Positions 1 to 12,600 of a stretch of 64,000 nt of DNA are shown piece by piece. The DNA lies in the NCBI GenBank assembly GCA_958299035.1, contig CATQJL010000001.1:8362284-8426283 (forward strand), given 5' to 3'. Position numbers and translations under genes: made by a program. The stretch comes from Cylicocyclus nassatus (Eukaryota; Nematoda; Chromadorea; Rhabditida; Strongylidae). Within the stretch, counting starts at the first letter, position 1, and each line of letters begins with the position of its first letter. The notes under the pieces were generated by a model. It had not been told where the DNA came from, did not search any database, and saw only the letters and a program-made list of their open reading frames with translations.

Positions 1-1339
1 TTATGTAGGGATCACAATGGGGCTCAAAGGATGGAGACAAAGGTGGGATGAATGTATTGTAGGTATTGTATGTACCTATAACGCTAGTATATTCACAAAA
101 ATTTGGGAAGTTTTCTTCGTGTTGAAAGGCGGGGGAAGGACTTTTCTGTTCAATGCCCTTCAATAATCAATCTGGGATTTCTCTACCTTGTTTTTTTCTT
201 AAACTTCTTCGGTCATTCTTTCACTTCATTTTTATATCCACACAACAAACTCGCATTCATTTCACTGATCTAAATTTCTTTGCTAGAAAAATTCGTCTCT
301 GCCCCCGTCACTTGTAAAAAATTTATATTTAACGAAGCTGGCAAGCTTTTCGTAGGCGTAATTAAGATTGAAGAGGAGGGGGAAGGAGAGGAGGTGGAGG
401 GGAAAGGTATCTCTGTCAATGAGAATCATCACATATTGATAGCTTACGGCACAGCTTCCTGCAGCATTTCTTCTTCCCCCCCCCCCCACACGTTCTATGC
501 AAACAATCCCAGAAGTTGATTTAACATAGCTCAAATTATCCTTCAAGCTACTGTAAATCTTCTTCGTTCTTTTCGATCGTAGTTCGACTCAAATTTTGAG
601 ATGGAAATTCCCGCAAAAAATACTTGACCTTTACAATAAACATTTTTCCTCCAGCCTTAATTCTTTGAACTTTTTAACAGTATCTCGCTACGAATTCTCT
701 TCATTTCCTTATTCCTAATCTTTGATGTCTGATTATGAGGCTATAAATACCACACATCAGTACATTTGCATATTTCGTCAGTAGACATGAGCCTGATGAG
801 ATTATAGAAGTGGATTTGAACGTCAGCTGACCTTTGGCATTTCAAAGTTCATCGCTCAGTGCAGTTTGCGAACTATGAAAGCGGTAAAGGATACCAAAGG
901 CATAAATAGGACCCGTGGAAGGAAGTGGTCAAATTTTTTCTAAATCGTCACTTTTACAATTTTCGGAGCAAATTTCTTTTTATACCTCCAGTTGCCTCTC
1001 AGCGTATCTTCCAGGTGAAACGACCTGAGCTATGAATTAAAACCATAAACTGAACCTATCCATTCTCTCTTTCTAAGCTTGACCACGGTCGTAATTTATA
1101 TTTTCCTTCTACCCTATTTACAAAATTCACTCACCCCCCCCCCACGCTTGCTACGTAAGCACAAAGCATGATATGTTGACATGTTTTGCAAAAGTCATAG
1201 TCTCTGGAACTTTTCTCCTTTTGAAAGGTTTTCCTTTTTTTCATATTGACTTCGCGGCTCCTACTAATTCAGTAAACAAAATTTATCCTTTCTGCGTTTT
1301 TTGTGGAATTCGATAATTTTTACTCATGTTTTTCCTCAC

Positions 1340-1455
1340 GCTCTCCGAAGCCAAAGAGCATTGAATCCCTGACCTACGCGGAGGGGAATCTTGCAAATAT
1401 GTGGCCGAGTATTCCGGGTTAAGTATTTGGAATTAGTGGGAGTTAGAAGTAAAAA
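1340..1455. repeat. Three-copy conserved element, copy a
   Basis: About 110 bases contain, in order, CTCACGCT, CCAAAGCCAAAGAGCAT (allowing for spacing), TGACCTACGCG (core at 1371-1380), a GAGTATTCCGGGTT block and GGAATTAGTGG. The same order recurs at 1680-1800 and 10863-10995. Function is unknown. The block order and the GGGTT-type sequence could suit a small structured or pol III RNA, but no family was recognised. Confidence 0.5.
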
Positions 1456-1679
1456 AAGGATTTTCTCGTTTCACGTGATACACGAGAACTTCCCCGTCCT
1501 GTGAGAGCAATAAAGGATAAAGTTGCTAGCTTATGCAGGACTTATTCATGTTCTGTTCAGGGTTTAAAGAAATGAAGATATTTTCCGTTTACCAACTTTT
1601 GAACGAAGGAGTAACGACCCATTTAATTTTTTTGAGAACATTCAATCAACTTTTACTTTCTCTAGCAACTGGGAGCATT

Positions 1680-1800
1680 CGCATTTCTCACGCTATCCAA
1701 AGCCAAAGAGCATCTGATCCCTGACCTACGCGACGAGGAATCTTGGGAAGAGACAAGTAATCCGGGGTTAATACCTGGGATTAGTGGCACTTGAAAGTAG
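1680..1800. repeat. Three-copy conserved element, copy b
   Basis: This is a tandem partner of copy a, about 345 bases downstream. CTCACGCTATCC, the CAAAGCCAAAGAGCAT block and CTGACCTACGCG (from 1721) are nearly identical to copy a. The 3' half has GTAATCCGGGGTTAATACC and GGGATTAGTGG. A 63-codon open frame crosses it, but that frame is not kept in the other copies. Confidence 0.5.
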
Positions 1801-4800
1801 GAGGAGTATAAGCATTTCTTTTCTCCATGAAATTCGTGGGGTGAGGGTCCTTTATACCCTAAATAGTAAAGATTCTATTTGAGTCAGGGAGGGGTCACTA
1901 AAGAATCGAGAAGGTGGAAGAGAAAGGGTGTAAAGGTTTACTAGGTTGGTCTCTGGTGGTCTCCTACTCGCAGTAGAATTGTCTTTTGCCCAAAATGAAT
2001 TATTATTTCCGCTCGCAAGTCTTTGCTTTCCATTCCTTTCTTATTCTTGTCTCTCCCCCCCCCCCTCCCCAAAGCAAAATCTTTGACAGCTCATAAACCT
2101 CGTAAGGGATAATTTGTCATTGTGATAAATATTCGTTTGTCAAATTTCTTACGCTTTTCTGTCTTCAGTCTTCATATTTGAAATGCATGTCTTTTACAAT
2201 GCCTCTTATAGTCACTCCATTTCCTTCATATTTTTTGCCTGAATGCACATCTGTCAATCACTTGCAACGCGTTCTGCGCTTTGCAGCATTGTGCAAAGGG
2301 TAGAAAATCATATTCTTTGCATGAGTAAAAAAATTCATGCTATGGGTGAGTTAGGATACTTGTTGAGAAGCAAACACATCTCACAGCGTTACAGTACATT
2401 ACCGTAATTGAACTCTGCGTGACGGGACACAACGTTCACATCGTGCCGTCACTTGCAAATAAAATTGAATTACTTTACCGTTATTGGCGCTGAAGGGAGA
2501 TGACATGAAAGTGGATTTTGTAGATAGAATCGGTTTTTTGAACAGAGAAATCGATAACTGCGTTTAGCAATAATCATTTTTTTCACAATTTTATCCATCC
2601 TGCACCTGATTAAAATGTTCATTAGTGTAGAAGCACATCCCCTTACCAAAGTTTTCACACCAATCAATATCCACATTCAAGTGCATCCTTTAATATCTCT
2701 TTTCTGCTGATTTGCAATGCTAATACCATCTATTAAACAAGGAAATGTGATCCTTTCTAGCGTAATTATCCTTTTTATTGAAACGCTTGATTAGCGAGGA
2801 TGTACTTTGTGCAAGCGATGCACTACCTCGGATATATTTGAGGAATTTGGAGTCCTTTAATCTGAGCAAGAAATTAGTACTAACATAGAAAGAACGATGC
2901 GATATGGTGGCAGTTTCTAGATTTTTATCGCATGTCAAGAACTTCAGGAGTTTTTTCGTCTTTGCTATCCCTACCCCCTCCTTTTCGCACTTCTCCGTCG
3001 CTGTAGGAAGCGAGAAATTCGTTTAAAAAAATTCGTCTCTTCCTCTTTGCGATTCTTTATTTCTTCATAGGAATGGAAATATAGAAACTCGCTCTTTGCA
3101 TTTTCTCTATTAAGAATAAATGTCGATTGTTTTTATGAGTGAAATACTGAGTAAAAGAAATTTATACCGCGTAAAAGTACAAATCTCTTTGTGCCTTTGT
3201 TTTTGGTTTAGAAAATTATTCATCTGCGATTCAAATCCTTTGAAAAGATCATGTCTTAACGCTCTTAACAATAGGACAATAGGTTCAGTAACATGACTTT
3301 TTCTGTGAGTAAACTGACCTTACTATGTACTCTCATCTTCTGTCTTCTCCTCGTCCCCCCCCCCCTCCCATTTTTATAATATCGAAATTTCCCCCCCCCC
3401 CTTTTTCTGCCTTCCCAAACTCCAGCGTTTCTTTGAGGGGATACTACAACATATAAAAAATTTAACGCCTTTAGGACTGGGGCAAACCATAAAAGATTGC
3501 TTTTGAACTTAGCGCCTCTCTCGAGATGCATTTTTAGAACTTGAAATTATACTGGCTGAAATCTTGTATCATCACTATAACAGGAGATCTACCTCCCGAA
3601 GATTTGAAGTCAACATTTCCCCAAAATTTTGGAGTCTTTTCGCAAACTTTGCTAGAAAAACTAATTAGTACTGACAGAAGATGGACGACATCTCATTTTG
3701 CAAGTTAAGGGTTTGTGACGTGGACACGTCTCCTAGGAACCGCAAAAGGTTTTTCATCCCTAAACATAATTTTACAGTATTTTAGTGCAAAGTTCGTTAT
3801 ACGTCAGTTCCCCAAAATAGCATTTTCCTTTTTTTTTCAAAAGCACAGGAAATACCCCTTTACAGTAATTTTCTATCTGTAGAAATTTCTGCTGCAGTAT
3901 CTGTCATCGTTTCTTAGGAAATCTTTTCTGAGCTTTTTATTCTCTGCGATGCAATAGATTCCATCGAAGTAACAAATGTTGTCATTTGCAACTGTCACTT
4001 ACGTAAATTTACGACCTGCAGCACCTAAGCTTCTTAGTGAATGGAATTAAGCTACAATCAACAGCTGCACACACGTCATTGGATTTTTTCGGCCCTGTTC
4101 TTGTGTAATTTTACGTCAGATCTAACATTTATTAGTGAAGAATCTTCCACAATACGCAGTCTAACCATACTCATAAATAGGCTGTGGTTTGGCTTCAATA
4201 TAGTATTTTATGATGTTCTGCAATTTCTCGACATTCGAGGTGTAAGGCTTGACTCATAAAGGGACTCCTAATACACACGAACACTTTACCGCTTTTTCTG
4301 CAATTATGCGTCAGTTTGTTGCAAGCCACGATCACAGTTGATTACTACATTGTGAAAGTCAATGTTCCGTTACGCAGCTCTTGGCTTTCCAGTTTCATAT
4401 TTTTAATAAAAATATACCCTTTTTTAATATTTTGTTTGGTCTTCAGGTCCAGAGTTTCCAAATTTTTATTGTCTAGCTGTCCACCAATAATTCGAGAATG
4501 ATCTGGCGATATTTACAACTTTCTAGCATTCTCTGTTTTTCTCTGTCGTTTAATTGAGCACCGCTTCCGCAAGGGCACCCTCGCCACACAAATTTGCTCG
4601 TTTCATCAAAAAAAGGCTGTTTTTCTTCTTGTTTTTGGATCTTTTTACTCTTAGATCTCCCAGACTATAGAAAATGTGATCTCGTAAAATTTCGTGTACA
4701 CAATTTTATTAAAAAGAGAAGCATAGAAAAGGTAACTCGTTCAAATGACCCATATTAGCTGTTAAGCTCATGCTTTTAGTTGCCCTCGTGCCCTGCGGGG

Positions 4801-5249
4801 GCGGAGCTGTGGGGGCAAGGACGGGGGGAATCCTTATGTTGGATGATGATGAGTCTTATGTCAGTTGTCCTTTTGAGGATATTAGGCTCAGAAGATTTTT
4901 GGCCGCCTATCGGCTTATTTCTGACCTACGGGTCTTGCCGTTTGATGACTTATTTTGAACTTATTTTGACCTACCTCTTTAAAACCATCTGAGATCATGT
5001 GGCGATTGAAACTTCTGTCTTCACGATAATATTTGACGTGGTAAAATTCTATAAATTGGTGGCGTAAGTGGTGCAGTTGCACACTACATTACTACAAATA
5101 TTGAAAATTACACGGTTTTTGCATATACGCATACTCCTTATACTAGCTATGTTTGAGTTCTATTTTTTTGCGAGTTTATTCACGCAAGGAGATTGTGCAT
5201 TTTCACCATTTGCGCCGAGTGGACGCCGTAAACTCGAACAAAATGTGTC

Positions 5250-5905
5250 TTGACATAATTTCTAATGTATAGATAAGCCACAAGCCAAATTATTCCAGCG
5301 ATTACTTGGCCTGATCGATGACGAAAGTTTGTACTTGACAAAATCTCGCTCTCAAATAGAATTAAACTTCACTGCTAGGGCAAATCTGAGCATCCAATCT
5401 GCCCAAAAAGTTCAAGCTGTTTAGGGGTTCGATTACACAACTCTCGAAACTTCGGATGAGCAGACTCTTCGAACTTTGATGTGATTAGACTCAATCTAAA
5501 CAACTTTATATAGTACTTAGACCCCCTACCCTCATTTCTTTCCCAGTTCTTGCCCATCGCTCTTTCTAAGCTCACCAAACTTTTGCCTTTTCTTTTGGCA
5601 ATCAGTAATTGTTTTCCTCTGTCCACTTTGTGACGTCAGTTCACTTAGGATGGATAATCTTCAAGCTTAGTAGCTGACTCCTGATGAGTTCATGGGAGTT
5701 CTCTCCACCAAGGAGGGACATTTTCTTGTCGCTGGCGATTTGGCTTTTGCTTCTATTTTTGTCATTTTGATTTAGTGAAAAAAATTTTTGAGGTTTTTGG
5801 GGGCTTCGCGATCTTATTTTCAAGGAAACCCATAAGAACCCATAAGAATACAAAATGAATAAAAATCCACAAAAGAGGATGGAGAAGTGAGATTTACTCA
5901 CAATT
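5250..5905. other. Noncoding stretch, nothing recognised
   Basis: This lies between duplicated copy 1 and the inverted-repeat elements. Minus-strand open frames of 83 and 86 codons are present, but they lack recognisable motifs or splice context. Confidence 0.4.
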
Positions 5906-5906
5906 T

Positions 5907-6098
5907 CTGAACTCTATCGTCGATTCGTTGACTGTACGGACTGGACATAACCGCGGAGCACGAGCGGCGAGGTAAAACGCTTGCTCCAATACAAACTCGC
6001 TATTGTTAAAATCGTGCTCTCGCAACATTTTAACCACGCCGCGCGTGGTCCGCAGCGGTTGAGCAGTCCGTACGGCCAACGAATCTACGATACATTTT
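5907..6098. mobile_element. Short GC-rich inverted-repeat element (MITE-like)
   Basis: The left arm (5911-5985) has CTATCGTCGATTCGTTGACTG, then TACGGACTGG and CGCGGAGCACGAGCGGCG. The right arm read on the minus strand from about 6098 gives TGTATCGTAGATTCGTTGGC, TACGGACTGC and GCGGACCACGCGCGGCG. The arms are about 75-80 bases around a short loop near 5990, so the element folds into one hairpin. It is clearly more G+C-rich than its flanks. It ends about 30 bases from the next element. The 97-codon minus frame that spans both is an artefact of the two repeats. Confidence 0.6.
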
Positions 6099-6129
6099 CT
6101 AGGGAGACGGTCAAGAGGCGCGATTTTTC

Positions 6130-6787
6130 CAAGTGTACCAAAAAGATGTGCACACTGTTTGATCGTTAATAACTCTCTTGCTTTCATGTCTTTTGCCGAG
6201 CTTGAAGTATCATTTTGTAGAGCGAGGATAAACTTAGACTTACAGTATTAAGCAAAACACCAACCTCTTTTTGCTACTGTAGGATTACAGTATGAACTTT
6301 CAGCATACAGAATCACTGTGGGATAAGCCTTTTGATGAAATAATTTCAAAAAAATCTAAAAAACTGTGTAGCAAGGTTTTCAGGCGTGCTGATTTTACTA
6401 CATAACTTTCCATCAGTTTTTTGAGCTTTCTTGATGGCGTATTCACATTTCTGCTGAACACTGGAAAATCAGTTGTTACTCTAAACCTGAATTAACTCAT
6501 GAAAGAAACATTGTACTGACGTGCAGTTTTCATATTTGAAATCAGCAAAAGTTTCTGGCTTATTTGGCTTTTTTCTGAAGAAAAATACGGCTTTCCATTG
6601 CTGAAAATCCTCCTCGAAATTCCTACCGTAATTCTACAGTAATGAAAAGCGGCTGGTAAGTCACTCCATACTGTAAATCTAAGTTTATCCTCGCTCTACA
6701 GAATGGTACCTCAAGCTAGGCAAAAGACATGAAAGCAAGAAAGTTATTAACAATCAAACAGTGTGCACATCTTTTTGGGACACCCTG
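6130..6787. mobile_element. Mariner-type MITE, 658 bp, copy 1
   Basis: The ends are inverted repeats of about 125 bases. The left end reads CAAGTGTACCAAAAAGATG and then TGCACACTGTTTGATC. The right end, reverse complemented, reads CAGGGTGTCCCAAAAAGATG and then TGCACACTGTTTGATTG. CAGGGTGTCCC next to a flanking TA is typical of Tc1/mariner-type termini. The arms continue through GCTTTCATGTCTTTTGCC and GAGCGAGGATAAACTTAGA. There is no transposase frame inside. A second copy of the same length is at 32114-32770. The left terminus has lost its TA flank. Confidence 0.75.
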
Positions 6788-6789
6788 TA

Positions 6790-7095
6790 TAATTTTCATC
6801 CAAATTTTATTATTTCCATATTATATCACTCTACAATATTTATTCTAATCGTCTTCAAATTTGCAAGAGCATCTCAAATTCATTTATGCAAGTTCCCTAA
6901 AAAGGGTGTAGATTATAAATTTATGTAATATTTGAGTCTTTCGAATACTAAACCCTGCCTAAAAGTTTTCTTTTAGAAAGCAAGGTTAGAGATCGACCTT
7001 GACCAAAATCAAAGAAAAATTTGAATGAATCGTTATGACTCGTGTCAACAACTAGAGGGAAACAAATCCTTTCAGATATGCTAAAAACACTAAAA
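6790..7095. other. AT-rich noncoding stretch
   Basis: This lies between the MITE and the BTB-like fragment. No gene, RNA or repeat was recognised. Confidence 0.4.
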
Positions 7096-7099
7096 GATG

Positions 7100-7760
7100 C
7101 TATTTAAGCCGATCTTTAGCACTCTCTGATTTTTTAAGATGTTTTTTTTCGTATCGTAAAAAATGTTCTGTCACCTTCAGCAAATTTTGCAAGTCCTCAA
7201 GAGTCTCAAAGTATAGTAGCGGCTTTGCCCAAAATAGCGCAAGAGTTGCATATAAATCAGAGCAAGGAAAAATTTGCTCGAGAAGTTCCGTATATGGTAC
7301 TTGCACTTTTATAGAATTTTCTACGGCATCAGGAAGAGTTGGTTTTGATAAAAGTAGAAGAAAGGGAGGCGCATCGATGCAGACACAAAGACTCGCTTTA
7401 TTCCTTCTTTTTTGAAAAATTAGGAAGACTGAAATTCTAACGCAGAGCCCTGTACTGGTCTGGTTTTTCGCGCGCGAAGCTTGAAAAATCATTTTTTGTA
7501 ATGTTAGAGATGTGAAAATATTCCATGCAAGCATTGCATGAAAAAATTTTCGCATCTGATATCCATATGACTAAGCAATTTTCCACAACTCTTCTCAAAA
7601 TGAATTTCGCATGCTTTTGCAATTTTCCAAGATAACTAAGCTTCCGAGATCCACCAAAATCACTTCGTTTTCTTTTTTTCCAAACCCGTGACACATACGT
7701 CACAGAGCTTTTAGAATGTTTTCCAACAAGGAAGCAACCCGTGCTGCTAATGAAATTTGA
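7100..7760 (-). pseudogene. Degenerate BTB-domain-like fragment
   Basis: Two overlapping minus frames give protein-like sequence. The upstream frame (about 7580-7460) contains CLVIWISDAKIFSCNACMEY followed by FHIS, recalling the start of a BTB fold (a hydrophobic strand, then a Cys/His helix where other members read HKxxLxxxSxYF). The downstream frame (7390-7103) has VPYTELLEQIFPC and later ETLEDLQNLLKVTEHFLRYE then KKHLKKSESAKDRLK, resembling the BTB segment FLELLxxIYP...NVxxLLxLADxF. BTB and MATH-BTB families are large in nematodes. The two parts lie in different frames with no clear splice sites between them, so this is probably a decayed copy. The assignment is a weak motif judgement. Confidence 0.35.
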
Positions 7761-8293
7761 CTGATTCACCATCTTTCAGCAAGTTTGGGAAGAAAACAGT
7801 TCTGGTAGCTAGCCCCCCCCCCCTGCGTCCCACTCTTAAATTCCAGGTAGTTATCTTCAGTCTGTCCTACTGAAATTGCGTAGATTCCCCTTCCGTTTTC
7901 CACACTCTTATCCCTCCAAGTCTTTACTAAATCCACTCTTGTGCTTTTGTGCGTAAAGAATACAACCCATTGTGCAGCTGCAGAAGTGACTTCCGATTAG
8001 TGTGTTGATGAAAAACGCATTGTTTTCATGCTAGAGTGAATTCAATCCAACGCTTAATAGCTATAAAAACTGTACGAAAAAACATCCATTGCGGAGATGA
8101 AACCTTGTACGAGTTTTGGAATGATGCCAAGATCTGCATCGGAGAATTTGAGTGGTTTGACTGAAAACCTTGGTGTTAATACAGACTAAACACTTAATTT
8201 TACGATAACGACTCATGCCATTTCCAAAAATTAGGACTTCTGATAATTACTTAACTTCAAATTATACGTTGATCAACAAAATTCAGTTTTTTA

Positions 8294-8309
8294 CCCCCCC
8301 CCCCCCCCC
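8294..8309. repeat. Poly-C tract, 16 bases
   Basis: This is an uninterrupted run of 16 C, the longest in the window. About 25 runs of nine or more C or G occur, 18 of them before 20.5 kb. Such runs can form G-quadruplexes on the opposite strand. Confidence 0.95.
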
Positions 8310-9289
8310 ACTTCATGCCCACCCCCTCCCTCTTTGCTCTCCTTTCTCCCTCAAGATGTAATATATGACCCTGCCCTTTAACCTCAAAAATATCAAATTT
8401 TACTAGGTTTGTTTGAGTAATTAGTAATTAATAATGTTTGAGTAATTACCCTATACCAATTTTGCCCTTCTATAAATTTCAAACAATTTTTGCCGACACC
8501 CTTCGACATTCATTTCTCTCACTTGCTGTATAGAATCGGAAGAAATTTCCGATAAGAGAATTCTGCAATATTAGTGAAGTTCAACGTTATTCTACAGTAT
8601 GCTAGCACTTCCTTTAAACAAAAAAACTTCCTTTCGAAAGCGATAACAGCATCACATGCCTTCAACTAACATTTATAAAACAAAAAGTTCTTGGGTGTAT
8701 TTTTATCCCCATGGGGCTCATTACGAAGCTTTTCAAAAGCATGATCAATTAGACAGCGCTGAGCGATGAAAGTGCAGCTATTTATTTTTGAAGTCTTGCT
8801 TTCACTTCCAGAAAGTTCCGACAAAAGGCGAGAGTTCTTGGAAGTTTCCAAAGAGCTTCCCTAATCCTTCCTATCTTTCTTGATTTTTACATATCTAACA
8901 TCTATTATTGGCTAATTATTCCCACGAGTGTGTGCGACCTCCTGGGTACATATATATCTCCCAACAAGTGCATTGTGATTTTTCACAGTAAAATATGTGT
9001 TTACCATGCTTAGTGCACTTTGGTACGTTTTCACAGATTTTCTTGATTTTGGAGATTTATATCTCCATAAATTTTGTGCCCTTGTATAACAATCAGTTTG
9101 GTTTTCGAAACAGTGAACAATAAATAGGGTGTCGGCTTATGAATTAGCAATCAGAAACACTAAAAGGCTGCATACGCAAACAATTAGGGCCATTACACTT
9201 TTTAAATGGTGAAAAAGAGGGAGGGGGGGTTAAGGTGCAGTAAGCCTTTAAATTTTGAACTAATATTATTCTAATTATCATTAGTAAAA

Positions 9290-9390
9290 GTAGTGATTTA
9301 TTGTCATCATTATTGATTATTATTGTTATTATTTTCTTTCAGTTGCTATTATTATGTAAGTATTATTATCACCATTATTATTTCTTATCG
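9290..9390. repeat. ATT-type degenerate microsatellite
   Basis: Interrupted runs of ATT, TTA and ATC triplets on the plus strand. Low-complexity sequence only. Confidence 0.7.
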
Positions 9391-9629
9391 TAGCTTTGAT
9401 CTTCCATAGAATATAATCTTTCTCGCTGAATTTTTATGTTTTTTATGTTTTTTGAGTTTCTCATTTTCTTCAAAAAGGTGGCTAACTGCTACCAAAGATC
9501 CTACCACAAGCAGCAGTATTGATTCGTAGAAAAAAATAGGAAATGCAGCGGGGGGGGGAGGAGGAGGGGGAGAAATAATCGAGGAAATTGGATTTGCATA
9601 TAAATCCACTTCTAGCTGTAAGGACCTGT

Positions 9630-12600
9630 TGAGCTGTGTAATTCATCCCACGTCTCTTCTACTCATCTCCTCGTATTCCCCTTCCCCACCCCCTCTCTCC
9701 ATTCCCAAATCTACGCTCGGAGCTTTGTATCACGAAATTATTTACTTTCTTTCAACACTTTCGGCTGTTCTTTCGCTTATCAGCAGCAGTCGAAGGTTCA
9801 GAGAAGAAATTTTCGAAAATTAATTCTACTCAGGTCTTTCAAGATTTCATTTCAACACTTCTAAAATTTCCTTCCTTTCGTCATCATGTACATACTAATA
9901 TCTGTAAGCCCAAATTGTCAAGCTTTTCGTAAATATTTCAGTAGTGGTTATTTCGGCATGAGGTCATGACATATTGAAACTATTGTATTTGAAGCCTGAC
10001 CTGTGGCTTCTTAGGAAACCATAGTGCATGTCATGAATTATGAAAGACGAAAAGAGACCATAAATAGCTTGGGGTGTGACATTTCAGACACAGTACTCTG
10101 ATTTTTGTTCTCCTTTTGAAGCCCTGATTCTTTGTAGAATTCATATATTTTTTTCTTCGTGCGCCTGATTCTTGTCCTTTTCTGAAGCTCTGAATTATTT
10201 TTACGGGGTCAGATACGCCTTTTCAATTTTTATGAAGTTTGTCTTTTTGAAGTTGAAGTTTAAGTCTCCTTTTGAAGTTCTAAATCACGTCAACTTTGTT
10301 TTACTGTTCCAATTGTAAGTAATTTTTTCCACATAGTCGTAGGTGGACTCTTAAAACCCCGTCCTAAAAAAGCTACCTCCTAATTTCAAATTTATTGAGC
10401 AGCTAGGCTTGTTTTTTCCAAATTTATGGGTTAGGTTTTCTATATTCTTATGACTTGGATTCATGGTCTTGAGCCATATAACTAAACCTACGCTACCTTA
10501 CTTATAATTTCCACTCTCAGCACTTGGACCATTGTTCTCCTTGATCTCAGCAAAACCAAACATTATATGTAAGTAGTAAGCTATCATAACTTTCGAAGTT
10601 GCTGTCCTCCCCCCCCCCCTTCACCCCTCGCCCCGGTTTCTACTTTGTTTCTGACCCAAAAGCATAACATGTTGACGACCTCAAAAAACTCAAAATTCCA
10701 AAATTCTCTGTCTAGTCTGTAATGTAATAAAACCTAGCCTTTCTAGTGTTTACCTGACTCTGACGTGGTTACGACCTTTCGAAGAACAAAAATTTATTTT
10801 TCTGCTCTTTCTCTGAGTATTCTATTAAATTTCCATGTGCATGTCTCCAAATTCCATAGAGATTCGCATTCTCACGCTATCAGTCATATATTCAGAGAGT
10901 ATTCGAGTAATCTCTGGCCTACGCGCAGCGATAAATCGTGCGAAAATGTGGACGAGTAGTCCGGGTTCAAGACTCGGTTGGGATTAGTATTGCTTGGAAG
11001 TAGGGGTAGAGGTCACGGTTTGTTTCTATGATGTTTTTGTCGGTCTTTACTCCTTTAAGGCTCTTCTGGATCTTCATAGATCTTCCATGAAAAATTGTGG
11101 GCGAGATGGGAGGAAGAGGAATATGATTATATTCGTATTCTATTTTCTGAGCAGTCACCAACGAATTATTTGAAAGGGTGTGGGTGCAATCGAAATCACG
11201 AAGTACCATAGAATCTTTTGACGCCTTTTCTAACACATATTTGTTTTCTATCTCTCTCCGTTCTCTCAAAAAAGCGAAAACTAAAGCCAGACGTAAAAAA
11301 TTCGCAACGCAAATGAACAACTCTGCTTTGTAACAGACGTCCATAGTTGTCAAAATCCTAAAATCTTTTTTTTCGCTACGTCAGCTTTCAATCCCCTATG
11401 ATACACATAGCTTTTACATTGTCATCTCATTGCCAAATCTTTTTTCACTTCATTTCGCTATGATGGACGTCTGTCAATTATGCGCTAAAAGTACTGTATT
11501 GCGTTCTGCAAACATGGTGCAGAAAAGCAATAAATTTCAAGATTTCTTTCAATTTCAAAAAGTTTGTAACAAAACAAGAAAATAAAGTCTTTCAATAAGA
11601 AAGTTGGTTTGTTGGGCGATCATTTGGTACCGCTACAGTATACTGCCGCGCGGCATCTGCAACCTAACGTCAAACCAAACAATATTGCTTCTTTGGATTC
11701 TTGAAGGAAGCAGCTCAGTTACTCTAGCATTGTGCTAACTCAGCCTACCTGTGCGGCTAAGCGGTACATTAGATATACAGTAGCACATTTCATATAAGCT
11801 TGTTGCTCTCATGTCCATTTTAGCTTTGAGTTTCGAGGAAAAAAGTGTGATTCTAATTTTCAAATTCCGCAAATTCCATTTTTATTGTGCTTAACCTACT
11901 TGACTACTTTACTATGTTTTTGTAGCAATACTCCTTCCAGGTGCTTTGTTTATTCATTATCTTCACTGCTCATTACTCGTGATAGCTTTGTTTTTCCATC
12001 CGTTACCATAAAAGCAAATTGCTCTTGCATAATAATCACCAAAGTAAACATCACAGTAAATATCTAATACTCATTTGCAATACTGATACTGTATATCAAA
12101 TAAGGAAACGTGATCCTCAGCAGATAATTATTCTCCTTATTAGAATGCTTTATTAGCAGGAGGTGTACTATGTATAAATAGTAGGGAAATGAGATCCGAT
12201 CGAGGAAGCTGGTGGGGCGGGGGGGGGGGGTGGGGAACACTGCCAGAATTCACAGTTTCGTGAACTTCTTCTACGAAATTTTTTCCTACTCAAAATATTG
12301 TAAAAGGCTAGTTTTCATCCTGAAAAATTATTTCGACGAATTTTGTTCTCGTCTACACATCATCATTCAAATTTTGATGCCAAGATTGTGATTGCAACAA
12401 AAATTCTTTGTGAAAAAGCTTATGTTCAATCTCCTGCTAGGATAAGGTAGTAAATGCCCCCCCCCCCAAAGTTGAAAAAATATTCGGGTATAGTCTAGCA
12501 AAGACTTGAGCCCCCTCCCCCCTCATTTACATCATCGAAGATCAAGGGAAATAGCGTAAAGCTCTGTTTTGCAAAATTCTCATTGCTTTATCTTTTTTTG

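Larger units (their letters stand above)
250..5250. repeat. Copy 1 of a diverged noncoding segmental duplication
   Basis: By eye this stretch is collinear with 9630-15500, but only as islands of tens of bases. Matching pairs include 735-915 with 9950-10075, 1134-1180 (a poly-C tract then CATGATATGTTGAC) with 10609-10672, 1345-1450 with 10866-10990, 2710-2810 with 12075-12175, 3475-3530 with 13020-13080, 3990-4130 with 13495-13670, and 4790-4890 with 14445-14530. Spacing between partners is 9.2-9.65 kb throughout. The islands carry stops in every frame, so coding exons are unlikely. No gene was recognised here. The segment also holds several poly-C runs of 10-12 bases. Confidence 0.6.
7775..9630. 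other. Noncoding stretch with a long poly-C run and ATT-rich sequence
   Basis: Poly-C runs occur at 7813-7823 and 8294-8309 (16 C). ATT-rich low-complexity sequence lies at 9250-9390, and a G9 run at 9550-9558. No exon was recognised. Confidence 0.5.

Noticed and set aside
5894..6187. 97-codon minus-strand frame as a gene
   Set aside because: It spans the ends of two inverted-repeat elements, so its sequence is explained by their terminal repeats.
10956..10975. tRNA gene in the three-copy element
   Set aside because: There is a B-box-like stretch, but no A box at the right distance and no acceptor or anticodon stems could be paired.
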